This document shows positions 24,892 through 33,916 of a stretch of 64,000 nt of DNA, in pieces (positions within the stretch are counted from its first letter, which is position 1; every line of letters begins with the position of its first letter). This stretch comes from Limosilactobacillus secaliphilus (lineage in GTDB: Bacteria; Bacillota; Bacilli; Lactobacillales; Lactobacillaceae): the NCBI RefSeq assembly GCF_001437055.1, contig NZ_JQBW01000006.1:1-64000 (forward strand), in the 5' to 3' direction. The notes below the pieces were generated by a model. The model had not been told where the DNA came from, searched no databases, and saw nothing but the letters and a program-made list of their open reading frames with translations. Position numbers and translations under genes: made by a program.

Positions 24892-26496
24892 CTATTTTAA
24901 TTCCATGGATTTGCCAGCCGCAACCTCAGCAGGTAAAGCCGCCTTATAGTTGTCGATGAAGCGCTCATAACCCTTCACGCTTTCCGGTTCGGGGTACAAA
25001 GTTGAACTTTCAGCGTCAACAAATACCCGTTGATCCAGGTAATCAGCCAGGCTCAAGTCGTGATTATTAAGGGCATACAGTGCCAAGACCGCCATCCCCC
25101 AGGGACCACCTTCACCGGCATTGCTCATCACAGTGATCGGCGTGTTCAACACATCCGCCAACACTTGCTGGGCAACGACAGGGGTCTTAAAGAGGCCGCC
25201 TTGCGCAATCAAAACATCACTTTTGATGTGTTCTTCGCGTAATAGGATGTCCATACCGATCTTCAATGGGGCAAATGCGGCATACAACTGTGCCTTGAAG
25301 ACATTTGCCAATGAAAAATGACTATCCGGTTTCCGGACCAACATTGGCCGTCCCTTTGCAACCTTCGTGATGTTCTCACCTGACAGGTAGCTGAAGTTGA
25401 CTAGTCCGCCAGCATCCTGGTCGCCGCTCAACGAACTATCAAACAGCTTTTCGTACAATTCGTTGGTCGATAAATCCACGCCCAATTTCTTCGCAAACTG
25501 GCCAAAGAGGCTGACCCAGGCGTTAATATCGGATGAACAGTTGTTGGTATGAACCATTGCCACCGGTGCCCCAGCAGGCGTCGTCACCATATCGATGTCA
25601 CGATGGACCTTATGCAATTTTTGCTCCAGGACCATCATGGAAAAGGCAGAAGTACCTGCAGAAATGTTGCCAGTCCGCTTCCTTACCGCGTTGGTAGCAA
25701 CCATTCCGGTGCCGGCATCTCCTTCACAAGGGGCAATGATCGTGCCGGCCTCTAAGTCACCACTAGGGTCTAACAATTTGGCGCCAGCCTTGGTTAAATA
25801 ACCAGCAATCTCTCCTGCCATTAACGGCTTGGGCAAAATATCCTGAATCTGCCAATCAAACTGGGCAACCTCTGGTAGTTTAGCGAACTGGTCCAGCATT
25901 TTTTGATCATAATTATGGCTGGCTTCGTCAATCGGAAACATTCCCGAGGCGTCACCAATCCCGATGTTCTTCTGACCTGAAAGACGCCAGCTGACATAAC
26001 CCGCCAAAGTCGTCATAAAATCAATGTCTTTGACGTGGGCTTCATGATTCAAAATTGCCTGATAAAGATGGGCAATGCTCCAGCGTTCAGGAATGTTGAA
26101 GTCGAACAGATACGTTAACTTACCGGCGGCTTCACCAGTGATGTTGTTGCGCCAAGTACGGAAAGAAACCAGTAAATCTCCCTGCCGATTGAATGGCAGA
26201 TAGCCATGCATCATTGCACTGATCCCAATCGTACCAATCTTCGTTAGGTGCAGGCCATACTCTTGTTCGATCTTGGCTGCCAGTTTGGCATAGCTGGTCT
26301 GGACCCCTTCCCACACCTTGCTGAGCGGATAAGTCCAGATGTGGTGGTCCAATTCATTTTCCCAGACAAAGTCACCACTCGCAATGGTTTGGAAGTCGTC
26401 GGTCACCAATACGGCTTTGATCCGTGTTGACCCCAGTTCAATCCCTAAGGCCGTGTGAGCGTTGACAATTTTTGCTTTAATATCGTCTTGATTCAC
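24892..26496 (-). CDS. araB: ribulokinase-type FGGY carbohydrate kinase
   Basis: 534 residues with a GTG start behind AAGGGGG (7 nt). FGGY kinase motifs are present: LGIELGSTRIKAVLV (phosphate-binding), ISAMMHGYLPF, GNISAGTSAFSM, and the second nucleotide-binding part QGGLFKTPVVAQQVLADVLN and AGEGGPWGMA. It phosphorylates L-ribulose to L-ribulose 5-phosphate. It lies in an araA-araR-araB cluster with an AraR-type operator just upstream. The epimerase araD, needed next, is not in the window. Confidence 0.88.
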   Translation of the reverse strand: MNQDDIKAKIVNAHTALGIELGSTRIKAVLVTDDFQTIASGDFVWENELDHHIWTYPLSKVWEGVQTSYAKLAAKIEQEYGLHLTKIGTIGISAMMHGYLPFNRQGDLLVSFRTWRNNITGEAAGKLTYLFDFNIPERWSIAHLYQAILNHEAHVKDIDFMTTLAGYVSWRLSGQKNIGIGDASGMFPIDEASHNYDQKMLDQFAKLPEVAQFDWQIQDILPKPLMAGEIAGYLTKAGAKLLDPSGDLEAGTIIAPCEGDAGTGMVATNAVRKRTGNISAGTSAFSMMVLEQKLHKVHRDIDMVTTPAGAPVAMVHTNNCSSDINAWVSLFGQFAKKLGVDLSTNELYEKLFDSSLSGDQDAGGLVNFSYLSGENITKVAKGRPMLVRKPDSHFSLANVFKAQLYAAFAPLKIGMDILLREEHIKSDVLIAQGGLFKTPVVAQQVLADVLNTPITVMSNAGEGGPWGMAVLALYALNNHDLSLADYLDQRVFVDAESSTLYPEPESVKGYERFIDNYKAALPAEVAAGKSMELK

Positions 26497-26541
26497 GGGA
26501 TAACCCCCTTATCAATTAAATTCACGGCTTCATTGTAAAAT

Positions 26542-26557
26542 ATTTATCCGTACTAAT
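26542..26557. promoter_or_regulatory. AraR-type operator upstream of araB
   Basis: ATTTATCCGTACTAAT (reverse complement ATTAGTACGGATAAAT) shares 12 contiguous bases with the araA operator. It lies 46 nt upstream of the araB start. Confidence 0.65.
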
Positions 26558-26627
26558 CAATCTAACTTATCTGATGTATTTAACAATGATCTTGATCAGG
26601 TAGCAACACCCACCACATTTTAGCGAC

Positions 26628-26664
26628 AAAAAGACCCAGCATCGGTCAATCAAATGCTGGGTCA
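26628..26664 (-). terminator. terminator after the DXS-like gene
   Basis: GACCCAGCAT and ATGCTGGGTC form a perfect 10-bp stem followed on the minus strand by TTTTT. It isolates araB transcription from the upstream gene. Confidence 0.85.
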
Positions 26665-26679
26665 ATTTAATACGACTAT

Positions 26680-28452
26680 TTAAATACGGTGAACAACCTT
26701 TTCAATGTCATCACTGATGAGTTCTGGGGTCAGGTGATACCATTCGGCCAGTACATCGGCAGGCACATTGTCAGCGAACTCACGCGGAGCACCGAAGTTT
26801 AAGACTTGCATGTCGGTTGGACCATAGTAACGGTCAATGGTTTCACCAAAGCCGCCACTCAAGTTACCGTCTTCCAAGGTGACCACGATGTTGTGATCTT
26901 CTTGCAGGTGGTGTAGGTCGCGGGCATCAATGTTAGTGACTGACTTAGGGTTAATCAGTGTAGCATCGATGTTCAATTCCTTCTTCAACTGCTTGCATAC
27001 TTGACGGCCAAGTTCAAAGAAGTCACCAACGGCCATGATCGCAACTTCACTGCCTTTGTGGACAATGTCATAGTCAATGGAGCTGTAGTCATCTTGCGTT
27101 GCTGGCCGGTGAACCACTTCCTTTTCGGGCTGGCGAATGAAGACTGGTGATTCATCCTGGTTAATCGCCCAGTGCAGCATCGAAATCATTTCCTCTTCGC
27201 TGGTTGGCGTCAAGTATTCGATGTTCGGCAAGGAGCTGATATAAGAAATATCGAAGGTACCTTGGTGGGTAGCCGATTCGCTACTGATCGTGCCGCCTTG
27301 AACAATCATCACAATTGGGGCATCGTTTAAGGCAACATCGTGGATGAGTTGGTCATAAGCCCGCTGCAGGAAACTGCTGTTCTCAAAAACGACTGGACGG
27401 ACACCATGTTGTGCCATCCCAACAGCTGAGGTAACAGCCATCTGTTCAGCAATCCCAACGTCAAAGTAGCGATCTGGATACTTGGCTTGGAAACGTTTCA
27501 GGTCGAACATATTCGGAATAGCGGCCGTAACTGCGGCTACCGGTTGGCCAGCTTCAATTTCCTTAAAGAGTTGGTCAATTACTGCTTTACTGTAGCTTTC
27601 CTTTGATGCTGCCTGCTTGCTCTTGCCGGTCTTTGGATCAAATGGCCCGCGCCAGTGATAAAGCATCTGGTTTTCGACAGCTGGTTCGTAACCCTTACCC
27701 TTGAGCGTGTGGACATGCAGAACGATTGGGTGGTCGATATCCTTAACTTCCTTGAAGACCTTGATCATGGCAGCTAAATCATTGCCATCAGGCACATAAC
27801 GGTAATCCAGACCCATGAACTTAAAGATGTTGTTTGCTGACTTGCCGTTTGTTTCACGCAGTTCCTTCAAACCTTCGTAAAGGCCGCCCTGGTTCTTATC
27901 AATGGACATTCCGTTATCGTTAACGATGATGATCAGGTTAGACTTCAACTGGCCGGCGTTATTCAACCCTTCATAAGCTAAGCCGCCACTTAAGGAACCA
28001 TCACCGATCATGGCCACAATATTTTCACCCTTCTTATGACGCAGATCGCGAGCCCGTGCCATGCCGACAGCTAAGGCAATTGAGGTGGACGTGTGGCCAA
28101 TTTCAAAGAAGTCATCGTCACTTTCTTCTGGTGAGGTGAAGCCAGAAACATCCTCATAATGGTCGGGATCCAGGAAGCCTTGCTTACGCCCCGTCAGCAT
28201 CTTGTGGGCATAACACTGGTGGGAAACATCCCAAATAATCTTGTCGTGAGGAGAATTGAAGACGTAGTGGTATGCAATTGTCATTTCAACAACGCCCAGG
28301 TTTGGTCCAACGTGGCCACCAATAGCAGCATCACGCTCAATAATCAATTGACGCATCTCTGACCCAAGCTGCTTCAACTGGTCCAGCGTCATCCCCTTAA
28401 TGTCCGCTGGTTCTTCAACTTGGTTCAGTAAATAATCCGGATGCAGATTCAT
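26680..28452 (-). CDS. 1-deoxy-D-xylulose-5-phosphate synthase-like TPP enzyme
   Basis: 590 residues. It has the DXS layout: GGHVGPNLGVVEMTIAYHYVF, WDVSHQCYAHKMLTGR, the TPP motif GDGSLSGGLAYEGLNNAG...NDNGMSI, the catalytic Glu in GIAEQMAVTSAVGMA and SSFLQRAYDQL. DXS condenses pyruvate and glyceraldehyde 3-phosphate. Lactobacilli normally make isoprenoids through mevalonate, and no other MEP gene is seen here, so the role may be thiamine/pyridoxal-related or a divergent transketolase-like reaction. It is shorter than typical DXS (about 620). AGGAG lies 8 nt before the ATG. It has its own terminator and is not clearly part of the ara operon. Confidence 0.82.
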   Translation of the reverse strand: MNLHPDYLLNQVEEPADIKGMTLDQLKQLGSEMRQLIIERDAAIGGHVGPNLGVVEMTIAYHYVFNSPHDKIIWDVSHQCYAHKMLTGRKQGFLDPDHYEDVSGFTSPEESDDDFFEIGHTSTSIALAVGMARARDLRHKKGENIVAMIGDGSLSGGLAYEGLNNAGQLKSNLIIIVNDNGMSIDKNQGGLYEGLKELRETNGKSANNIFKFMGLDYRYVPDGNDLAAMIKVFKEVKDIDHPIVLHVHTLKGKGYEPAVENQMLYHWRGPFDPKTGKSKQAASKESYSKAVIDQLFKEIEAGQPVAAVTAAIPNMFDLKRFQAKYPDRYFDVGIAEQMAVTSAVGMAQHGVRPVVFENSSFLQRAYDQLIHDVALNDAPIVMIVQGGTISSESATHQGTFDISYISSLPNIEYLTPTSEEEMISMLHWAINQDESPVFIRQPEKEVVHRPATQDDYSSIDYDIVHKGSEVAIMAVGDFFELGRQVCKQLKKELNIDATLINPKSVTNIDARDLHHLQEDHNIVVTLEDGNLSGGFGETIDRYYGPTDMQVLNFGAPREFADNVPADVLAEWYHLTPELISDDIEKVVHRI

Positions 28453-28610
28453 TCAACCAACTCCTATCTCATCTTCATGATAGCCATTTATACACATAAC
28501 TATTTTACACCATTTCACAAAGTGAGGAAAACGACATCTCTGCTAGATTGTTGACCTGGCCGCCTGAATTCATTAGCATAGGAAACTGTTGGAAAAAGGA
28601 GGTACTGAGA

Positions 28611-29840
28611 TTGAGAATCGATGAAAATGCCGCGGTCGAGAAGCTGTCGCCACTCAAGCCGTTAACTGATGAACAGGCACAACTGGTCAAACACGTACTC
28701 GAATTTGCCAGTCAACACCTGCAGCACCATGACACCCCTGCAGTTTTCACAATCTATGGAGACGCCGGGACCGGAAAGAGTGTCGTTTTATCCCACCTTT
28801 TTAATCAACTGCAAACCGCCGCCCGAACGGATAAGAGTAGTTCATTCTATGGCACCAACAACCGCTTCCTGGTTAACCACCCCGAAATCCTGAAGGTCTA
28901 TAAGGAAATCGCTGGGCATTACCGTCATCTCTTGAAGAAGGACTTTGAACGGCCTACCTCTTTCATCAACCAGTTGGACAAGCACAACGGTCATGTCGAT
29001 GTGGTTGTAATCGACGAAGCCCACCTCCTCTTGTCCAAACCGGATCATTACAATAATTTTTACCACGAAAACCAGCTGGCCGAAGTCATCAAACGCGCGC
29101 AAGTTGTTATTTTGGTCTTTGACCGCTACCAAGTCTTACGGATGAAGAGTCTGTGGACACCGGAACGGCTGCAAAAACTCACCAACCAGTATCCGCACGA
29201 AGACTACCAGCTCAAGCACCAATTCCGGATGACGGCCAGTGACGAACTTTTGAATTGGATGAATCGTTTAACGGATGGTGAAGTGACTGCGTTGCCTAAG
29301 AACGCCCGCGATCATTATGACTTCCGCGTATACGACGACGCCGAGAAGATGCGGCAAGCAATTGTGCAACGGAATCAAGAAGTAGGCCTGTCACGGGTCT
29401 TGTCGACTTCTGGCTATCCCTCAACTTTGGACGGCGGGAAGCACTACATTAAAGAAGGTCGCTTCAAAATGCCGTGGGACCAGTACAATTACACCTCCAC
29501 ACCGTGGGCCGAAATTCCGAAGACGATCAATGAGGTTGGTTCCATCTATACCTGTCAGGGATTCGACTTGAACTACGCTGGCATCATCATTGGCCCCATC
29601 ATCAGCCAAGCAAAGGACAGTCAACGTTTGATCGTGCACTTGAACCGTTATACCGACGTGGAATCGTTCAAACGACGCAAAGACCTGACCGACCCTAAAG
29701 AAATCAAACGCTTAGAAGACCGGATGATCATGAATGCATTGAACGTCATCCTGAAACGTGGTGTTCGGGGAACTTATCTCTATGCTCATGATCCCCGCTT
29801 GCGACACACCTTAATGACGATGTATGATCGAATTAAATAA
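28611..29840 (+). CDS. DUF2075-type P-loop ATPase/helicase-like protein
   Basis: 409 residues starting at TTG, chosen because AAAGGAGG lies 8 nt upstream and no ATG fits. Walker A is GDAGTGKSVVLSH (about residue 50) and Walker B is VVVIDEAHLLL (about 145). The C-terminal part has YTCQGFDLNYAGIIIGP, typical of the superfamily 1 helicase-like DUF2075 family. Family members occur in DNA-repair and phage-defence contexts but the role here is unknown. The next gene starts 17 nt downstream, suggesting one transcript. Confidence 0.8.
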   Translation: MRIDENAAVEKLSPLKPLTDEQAQLVKHVLEFASQHLQHHDTPAVFTIYGDAGTGKSVVLSHLFNQLQTAARTDKSSSFYGTNNRFLVNHPEILKVYKEIAGHYRHLLKKDFERPTSFINQLDKHNGHVDVVVIDEAHLLLSKPDHYNNFYHENQLAEVIKRAQVVILVFDRYQVLRMKSLWTPERLQKLTNQYPHEDYQLKHQFRMTASDELLNWMNRLTDGEVTALPKNARDHYDFRVYDDAEKMRQAIVQRNQEVGLSRVLSTSGYPSTLDGGKHYIKEGRFKMPWDQYNYTSTPWAEIPKTINEVGSIYTCQGFDLNYAGIIIGPIISQAKDSQRLIVHLNRYTDVESFKRRKDLTDPKEIKRLEDRMIMNALNVILKRGVRGTYLYAHDPRLRHTLMTMYDRIK

Positions 29841-29857
29841 TTTTTAGGAGGGTCCTT

Positions 29858-30562
29858 ATGAATAACAACGAATCACCGCGCTCGGACCGTAAATATTTAA
29901 ATAAGGGCCTCTTGATTTTGGTGGCAACCGTGATCATCCTGCTGGCAATTGCCTGGGTTTGGCATGACTTTAAACCGGAGATCGAACTATTGCTCCACTC
30001 GTCCCCTCACAATCGTAAAATCCTGCTGCACATGATCCGGTCACACGGACTGGTCGATATGGGATTGTTAACCGTGATCATCGCGTTGATGAATGCAATC
30101 CCTGGCTTGTCCAATTCCGTTATCTGTATCTTTGCCGGCCTCTGCTATGGCCCCGTGATCGGTCTGCTGGTCAACTGGTGTGGCAACGTGCTTGGCAATT
30201 GTCTGGTAGCTGCACTCATCCACCAGCTGCACTTCTCAAAACAGTTCAAAAAACGCCGGCTGCTGAATGAATTGATGTCATTCAAGTATCCGGAGGTTGG
30301 CCTGACGCTGGGCTACATGATTCCAATCATCCCCAGTGTGTTAGTCAACTATGCGGTGGTGCAAATGAAGATGAGCCGGCCCCAATTCTTGGCGATGGTC
30401 GTTGTGGGCATGCTGCCAACATCCTTTTTGTATGCATTCGGAGGCGATGCCATCTTCAAGGGTGATTTAAAGCGGATCGTTGTCGTTGTGGTCGCTATCT
30501 TAATCATCCTCCTTCTGTTCCGCCTCATTCATCATCGGCGAAAAGCAGTCAATACAAATTGA
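29858..30562 (+). CDS. TVP38/TMEM64 (VTT domain, DedA-like) membrane protein
   Basis: 234 residues and about 6 membrane segments. The VTT/SNARE-associated domain is recognisable from AIPGLSNSVICIFAGLCYGPVIGLLVNWCGNVLGNCL and the GYMIPIIPSVLVNY segment. Such proteins are proposed to be lipid scramblases or transporters. A TAGGAGGG site precedes the ATG. It probably shares a transcript with the DUF2075 gene and ends at a strong terminator. Confidence 0.82.
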   Translation: MNNNESPRSDRKYLNKGLLILVATVIILLAIAWVWHDFKPEIELLLHSSPHNRKILLHMIRSHGLVDMGLLTVIIALMNAIPGLSNSVICIFAGLCYGPVIGLLVNWCGNVLGNCLVAALIHQLHFSKQFKKRRLLNELMSFKYPEVGLTLGYMIPIIPSVLVNYAVVQMKMSRPQFLAMVVVGMLPTSFLYAFGGDAIFKGDLKRIVVVVVAILIILLLFRLIHHRRKAVNTN

Positions 30563-30566
30563 GAGT

Positions 30567-30617
30567 AAAAAAAACAGGCGCCCAGCGTTCGGAAAACCGA
30601 AACGTTGGACGCCTTTG
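30567..30617. terminator. bidirectional terminator between convergent genes
   Basis: AGGCGCCCAGCGTTCGG pairs with CCGAAACGTTGGACGCCT; A and T tracts flank it on both sides. Its core (CCAGCGTTCGG) resembles the large hairpin of the dispersed repeat. Confidence 0.8.
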
Positions 30618-30629
30618 TTATATCATTGA

Positions 30630-33146
30630 TTATTTTTGATAAGTCTGCCAAAAGTTGGATAGGTATTTCGTCGTCAAGGACTGTGGCTTGTTGATCAGAT
30701 CCATCGGTTTGCCAGCAGCCACAATCCGGCCACCGTTGCTACCACCACGCGGGCCCAGATCGATCAGGTAATCCGCATTGACCATCAAATTGAGATCGTG
30801 GGTGATGATCACAATGGTTGCTCCCTGCTTGATCAACCCTTGCATGACATCCAACAAGGTCTTCACATCCAGTGGGTGCAAGCCAATCGAAGGTTCATCA
30901 AAAACAAATAACGTCGTCTTCTGCTGGTGATTCAAGTGCTTAACCAACTTCAAACGTTGCGCCTCACCACCAGACAGGGTCGGCGTATCTTCACCCAAGT
31001 GCAAATAGGCCAAGCCGACTTGATCCAACAGCTTCAATTCCCGTTCAATCGATGGCACCGACTTGAACACTGGCAGTGCTTGGCGAACATCCAGTTTCAA
31101 CAAGTCAACAATCGAGTAGCCATGCCACTTTACCTGTTGAATATCCTGATTGTAACGGTCACCATGACAGGTCGGACAGGTCTGCTGCATGTCGGGCAGA
31201 TACTGAATATCCATCGTCACAATTCCTGTACCGCCACAGGTTGGGCAGGCTCCTTGCTTGTTGTTGTATGAGAACCATGAGGCCGTGTAATGATGTTTCT
31301 TGGCTTCTGGTTGTGCCGCGAACAGCTTGCGCAGGTGATCCATAATACTGGTGTAGGTGGCAACCGTTGAACGAGTGGATTTGCCAATTGGTGCCGCGTC
31401 GACACTCACTACCGACTTCAGCGGCGAATCAAGCTTCACCACCTGTTTTGGCAACGGCTGCTTCTTTGACTGCGCCTGGATGGCCGGGACCAAGCTATCG
31501 ATGATCAACGAGGTCTTACCGGCACCAGAGAAGCCTGTGACGGTCGTGATTTGGTTCAACGGGATCTTCGCGGTGACGTCCTTTAAGTTGAAGTAATTCT
31601 GGACTTCAAAATCAATGTCACCGTGGACTTTTGGTGCAATCGGCTTGGTCGTTTTGACGGTCGCACTACCACTCAAGAACGGCCCAATCAGTGAATGATC
31701 ATTATGGCACAATTGCTTAGGCGTGCCCTGGCTGATGATGGTACCACCTTCATCACCAGAACCGGGTCCGATTTCAACGACCCAGTCAGCGGCTTTGATG
31801 ATGTCAATGTTATGGTCAACAACCACCAGTGAATTGCCTTGGGCGACCAAGGAATGGAAGACGGACAGCAAGCCAGTCACGTTGTCCGGGTGTAGCCCAA
31901 TCGATGGTTCATCGAGGACATACAAGACACCGGTCGTCTGGGTCCGCAACGTTCGCGCCAATTGGATCCGTTGCAGTTCACCGGTCGACAAGGTGTTCCC
32001 ATTCCGCGACAAGGTCAAGTAATCGAGCCCTAACTCCAGCAGCACCCGCAAGTTGTCGTCCATCTCCGTAAAGAGTGAGTTGGCCATCTCATGCATGTTA
32101 TCTGGCAATTCGGCCTTGACCTTCTTCTCCCAGCCTGGCAACTGGCCCAGCGTCAATTTCGTGACTTGGGCGATGTTCAACCCACCAGCAAGCTGCTTAA
32201 GTCGATCAGGCTTTAACCGCGTACCATGGCATACCGGGCACGTTGAGAAGGTAAAAAACTGATTGATTCGAGCCTGTGAACGGGCACTCTTACTCGTCCG
32301 AGCCGATTCGGTCACCGCGTCATGCGCATTTTCGTAAAGGGCATTGAAGTCATGGAACACACGGCCGGTACCTGAACGAAAGTCCATCTTAAACTTGGTA
32401 CGCGGCCCGTTTAAGACAAAGTTCTTTTCCTTTTTCGTCAAATCCTTGTAAGGAACATTGACCCGGATTCCAGCTTGTTCGGCGACACTCGGCATGAAGT
32501 TACGGCCTGGCAGGTGCCAAGAAGCAACAGCCCCTTCATTCAGAGTCAAGTTTTCGTCCAAAATCAGCTTGCTATCGTCAACTGCCCGGACTTTCCCGGT
32601 CCCCTGACAGTTGTCACAAGCACCATCAGAATTGAAGGCAAAATCTTCCGCCGAGAAGGCATGGAACTTCGCACCACAAACTGGACAGGTCAGGACCCCC
32701 ATCTCGTGTCCCTGCTTGGCCATCTGAATAGCAATGTCCAAGCTTGGCTTCAAACGGTGACCATTGGGACAGACTGGTGAACCCAGCCGCGAAAAGATCA
32801 GCCTGATCACATTGAAGACTTCACTCATGGTCCCAACCGTTGCCCGTTCCGACGGGATACTTGGCCGTTGGTGCAATGCCAGTGCCGACGGAATATGTTT
32901 GACCGATTGAACATCCGCTTGGTTACCCAGCTTAATCCGCCGCCGTGTATAAGTCGACAAGGCTTCTAGGTAACGCCGTGAACCCTCCTCATAGAGAATG
33001 CCCATCGCCAGTGATGATTTCCCGGAGCCGGATAAACCAGAGATGGCGACAAACTTATGCAGCGGGATATCAACGTCGATACTCTTCAGGTTATTGACCT
33101 CGCCTCCTCGAACTTCAATTTTTGTGGGTAATTTTACCTCAACCAT
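30630..33146 (-). CDS. UvrA-like ABC ATPase (excinuclease paralogue)
   Basis: 838 residues from the ATG with GAGG upstream; the GTG at 33155 is too close to that site. It has the two UvrA nucleotide-binding halves: SGLSGSGKSSLAMG, the first zinc module CPVCGAKF...CDNCQGTG, LSTGELQRIQLARTL, VTGFSGAGKTSLIID, CPTCGGTG/CPTCHG, and LSGGEAQRLKLVKHL with VFDEPSIGLH. It is about 100 residues shorter than housekeeping UvrA, consistent with loss of part of the UvrB-binding/insertion region. Such paralogues are linked to DNA repair or to resistance to DNA-binding antibiotics. The quinone reductase gene lies 46 nt upstream on the same strand. Confidence 0.87.
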   Translation of the reverse strand: MVEVKLPTKIEVRGGEVNNLKSIDVDIPLHKFVAISGLSGSGKSSLAMGILYEEGSRRYLEALSTYTRRRIKLGNQADVQSVKHIPSALALHQRPSIPSERATVGTMSEVFNVIRLIFSRLGSPVCPNGHRLKPSLDIAIQMAKQGHEMGVLTCPVCGAKFHAFSAEDFAFNSDGACDNCQGTGKVRAVDDSKLILDENLTLNEGAVASWHLPGRNFMPSVAEQAGIRVNVPYKDLTKKEKNFVLNGPRTKFKMDFRSGTGRVFHDFNALYENAHDAVTESARTSKSARSQARINQFFTFSTCPVCHGTRLKPDRLKQLAGGLNIAQVTKLTLGQLPGWEKKVKAELPDNMHEMANSLFTEMDDNLRVLLELGLDYLTLSRNGNTLSTGELQRIQLARTLRTQTTGVLYVLDEPSIGLHPDNVTGLLSVFHSLVAQGNSLVVVDHNIDIIKAADWVVEIGPGSGDEGGTIISQGTPKQLCHNDHSLIGPFLSGSATVKTTKPIAPKVHGDIDFEVQNYFNLKDVTAKIPLNQITTVTGFSGAGKTSLIIDSLVPAIQAQSKKQPLPKQVVKLDSPLKSVVSVDAAPIGKSTRSTVATYTSIMDHLRKLFAAQPEAKKHHYTASWFSYNNKQGACPTCGGTGIVTMDIQYLPDMQQTCPTCHGDRYNQDIQQVKWHGYSIVDLLKLDVRQALPVFKSVPSIERELKLLDQVGLAYLHLGEDTPTLSGGEAQRLKLVKHLNHQQKTTLFVFDEPSIGLHPLDVKTLLDVMQGLIKQGATIVIITHDLNLMVNADYLIDLGPRGGSNGGRIVAAGKPMDLINKPQSLTTKYLSNFWQTYQK

Positions 33147-33192
33147 ATTGTTCACTTCCTCAAAAATAAAGAGCCTCAGTGGGCCCTTGCCT

Positions 33193-33750
33193 TTATTTCT
33201 CTAAAATACCGTCGCGTGCCTGTTCCGGCAGCGGACCAGCCGTCTGCAGATAATCAACGTATGCTTGTGCCCGTGCCTGTAATTTTTCGTCAGTGGCATA
33301 ACTTTCTGCGTAACTGATGAATGGCACACAGAATTTGGTCTGAATCAGGTGGTTAGTCGCTTGGAAAGGACGCAGTAATTCCGGTCCTAGGTAGAAGTGC
33401 TTGCCCTCACGCTGGTAAGCTGTCTTAGGCGAACCAGTCGAGATGGCTAACAACCATTCATGATTCTTAATGGCATTGCCGCCATTGTAGGCCCAGTTGC
33501 CGGTGAAGACATCATCTTCATATTGCTTCAGTAATGCGGGACTGGAATACCAATAGAATGGGAACTGAAAAACGATTCGATCAGTATCCGCCAACACTTG
33601 ACGTTCACGGTCAACGTCGATCTTAAAATCAGGGTATAGAGCATAAATGTCGCGAACCTCAATGCCCGCTTGCTGAGCGGCGGTTGCTAATGCCTTATTA
33701 ACCTTTGACTGATCCATGTGTGGGTGAAACAGAAAAATACGAGTTTTCAT
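33193..33750 (-). CDS. flavodoxin-fold NAD(P)H dehydrogenase (quinone), KefF/MdaB type
   Basis: 185 residues. FPFYWYSSPALLKQYEDDVF and LLAISTGSP(K/x)TAYQREG are hallmarks of the flavodoxin-like NAD(P)H:quinone oxidoreductase family that includes KefF and YwrO. It likely binds FMN and reduces quinones or electrophiles in the cytoplasm. It may be co-transcribed with the UvrA-like gene 46 nt downstream, hinting at a shared response to toxic redox compounds (inference). Confidence 0.85.
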   Translation of the reverse strand: MKTRIFLFHPHMDQSKVNKALATAAQQAGIEVRDIYALYPDFKIDVDRERQVLADTDRIVFQFPFYWYSSPALLKQYEDDVFTGNWAYNGGNAIKNHEWLLAISTGSPKTAYQREGKHFYLGPELLRPFQATNHLIQTKFCVPFISYAESYATDEKLQARAQAYVDYLQTAGPLPEQARDGILEK

Positions 33751-33844
33751 GCTAACACTCCTTACTTGTAATTCGTTAGTACAGTTTTATTTTGCACTGC
33801 TCATTTAGCAAAAGCAAATTATAAGAAAATGGGTCGGTCATACT

Positions 33845-33892
33845 AAAAAAGAGGACCAAGTATTCGGATGTTTCCGAATGCTTAGTCCTCTA
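33845..33892 (-). terminator. terminator after the YjeM-like permease
   Basis: AGAGGACCAAGTATTCGGA pairs with TCCGAATGCTTAGTCCTCT and on the minus strand is followed by TTTTTTAG. It also shares the ATTCGG core seen in other hairpins of this window. Confidence 0.8.
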
Positions 33893-33916
33893 TATCTTTA
33901 ATCTAGATTGTCGAAA

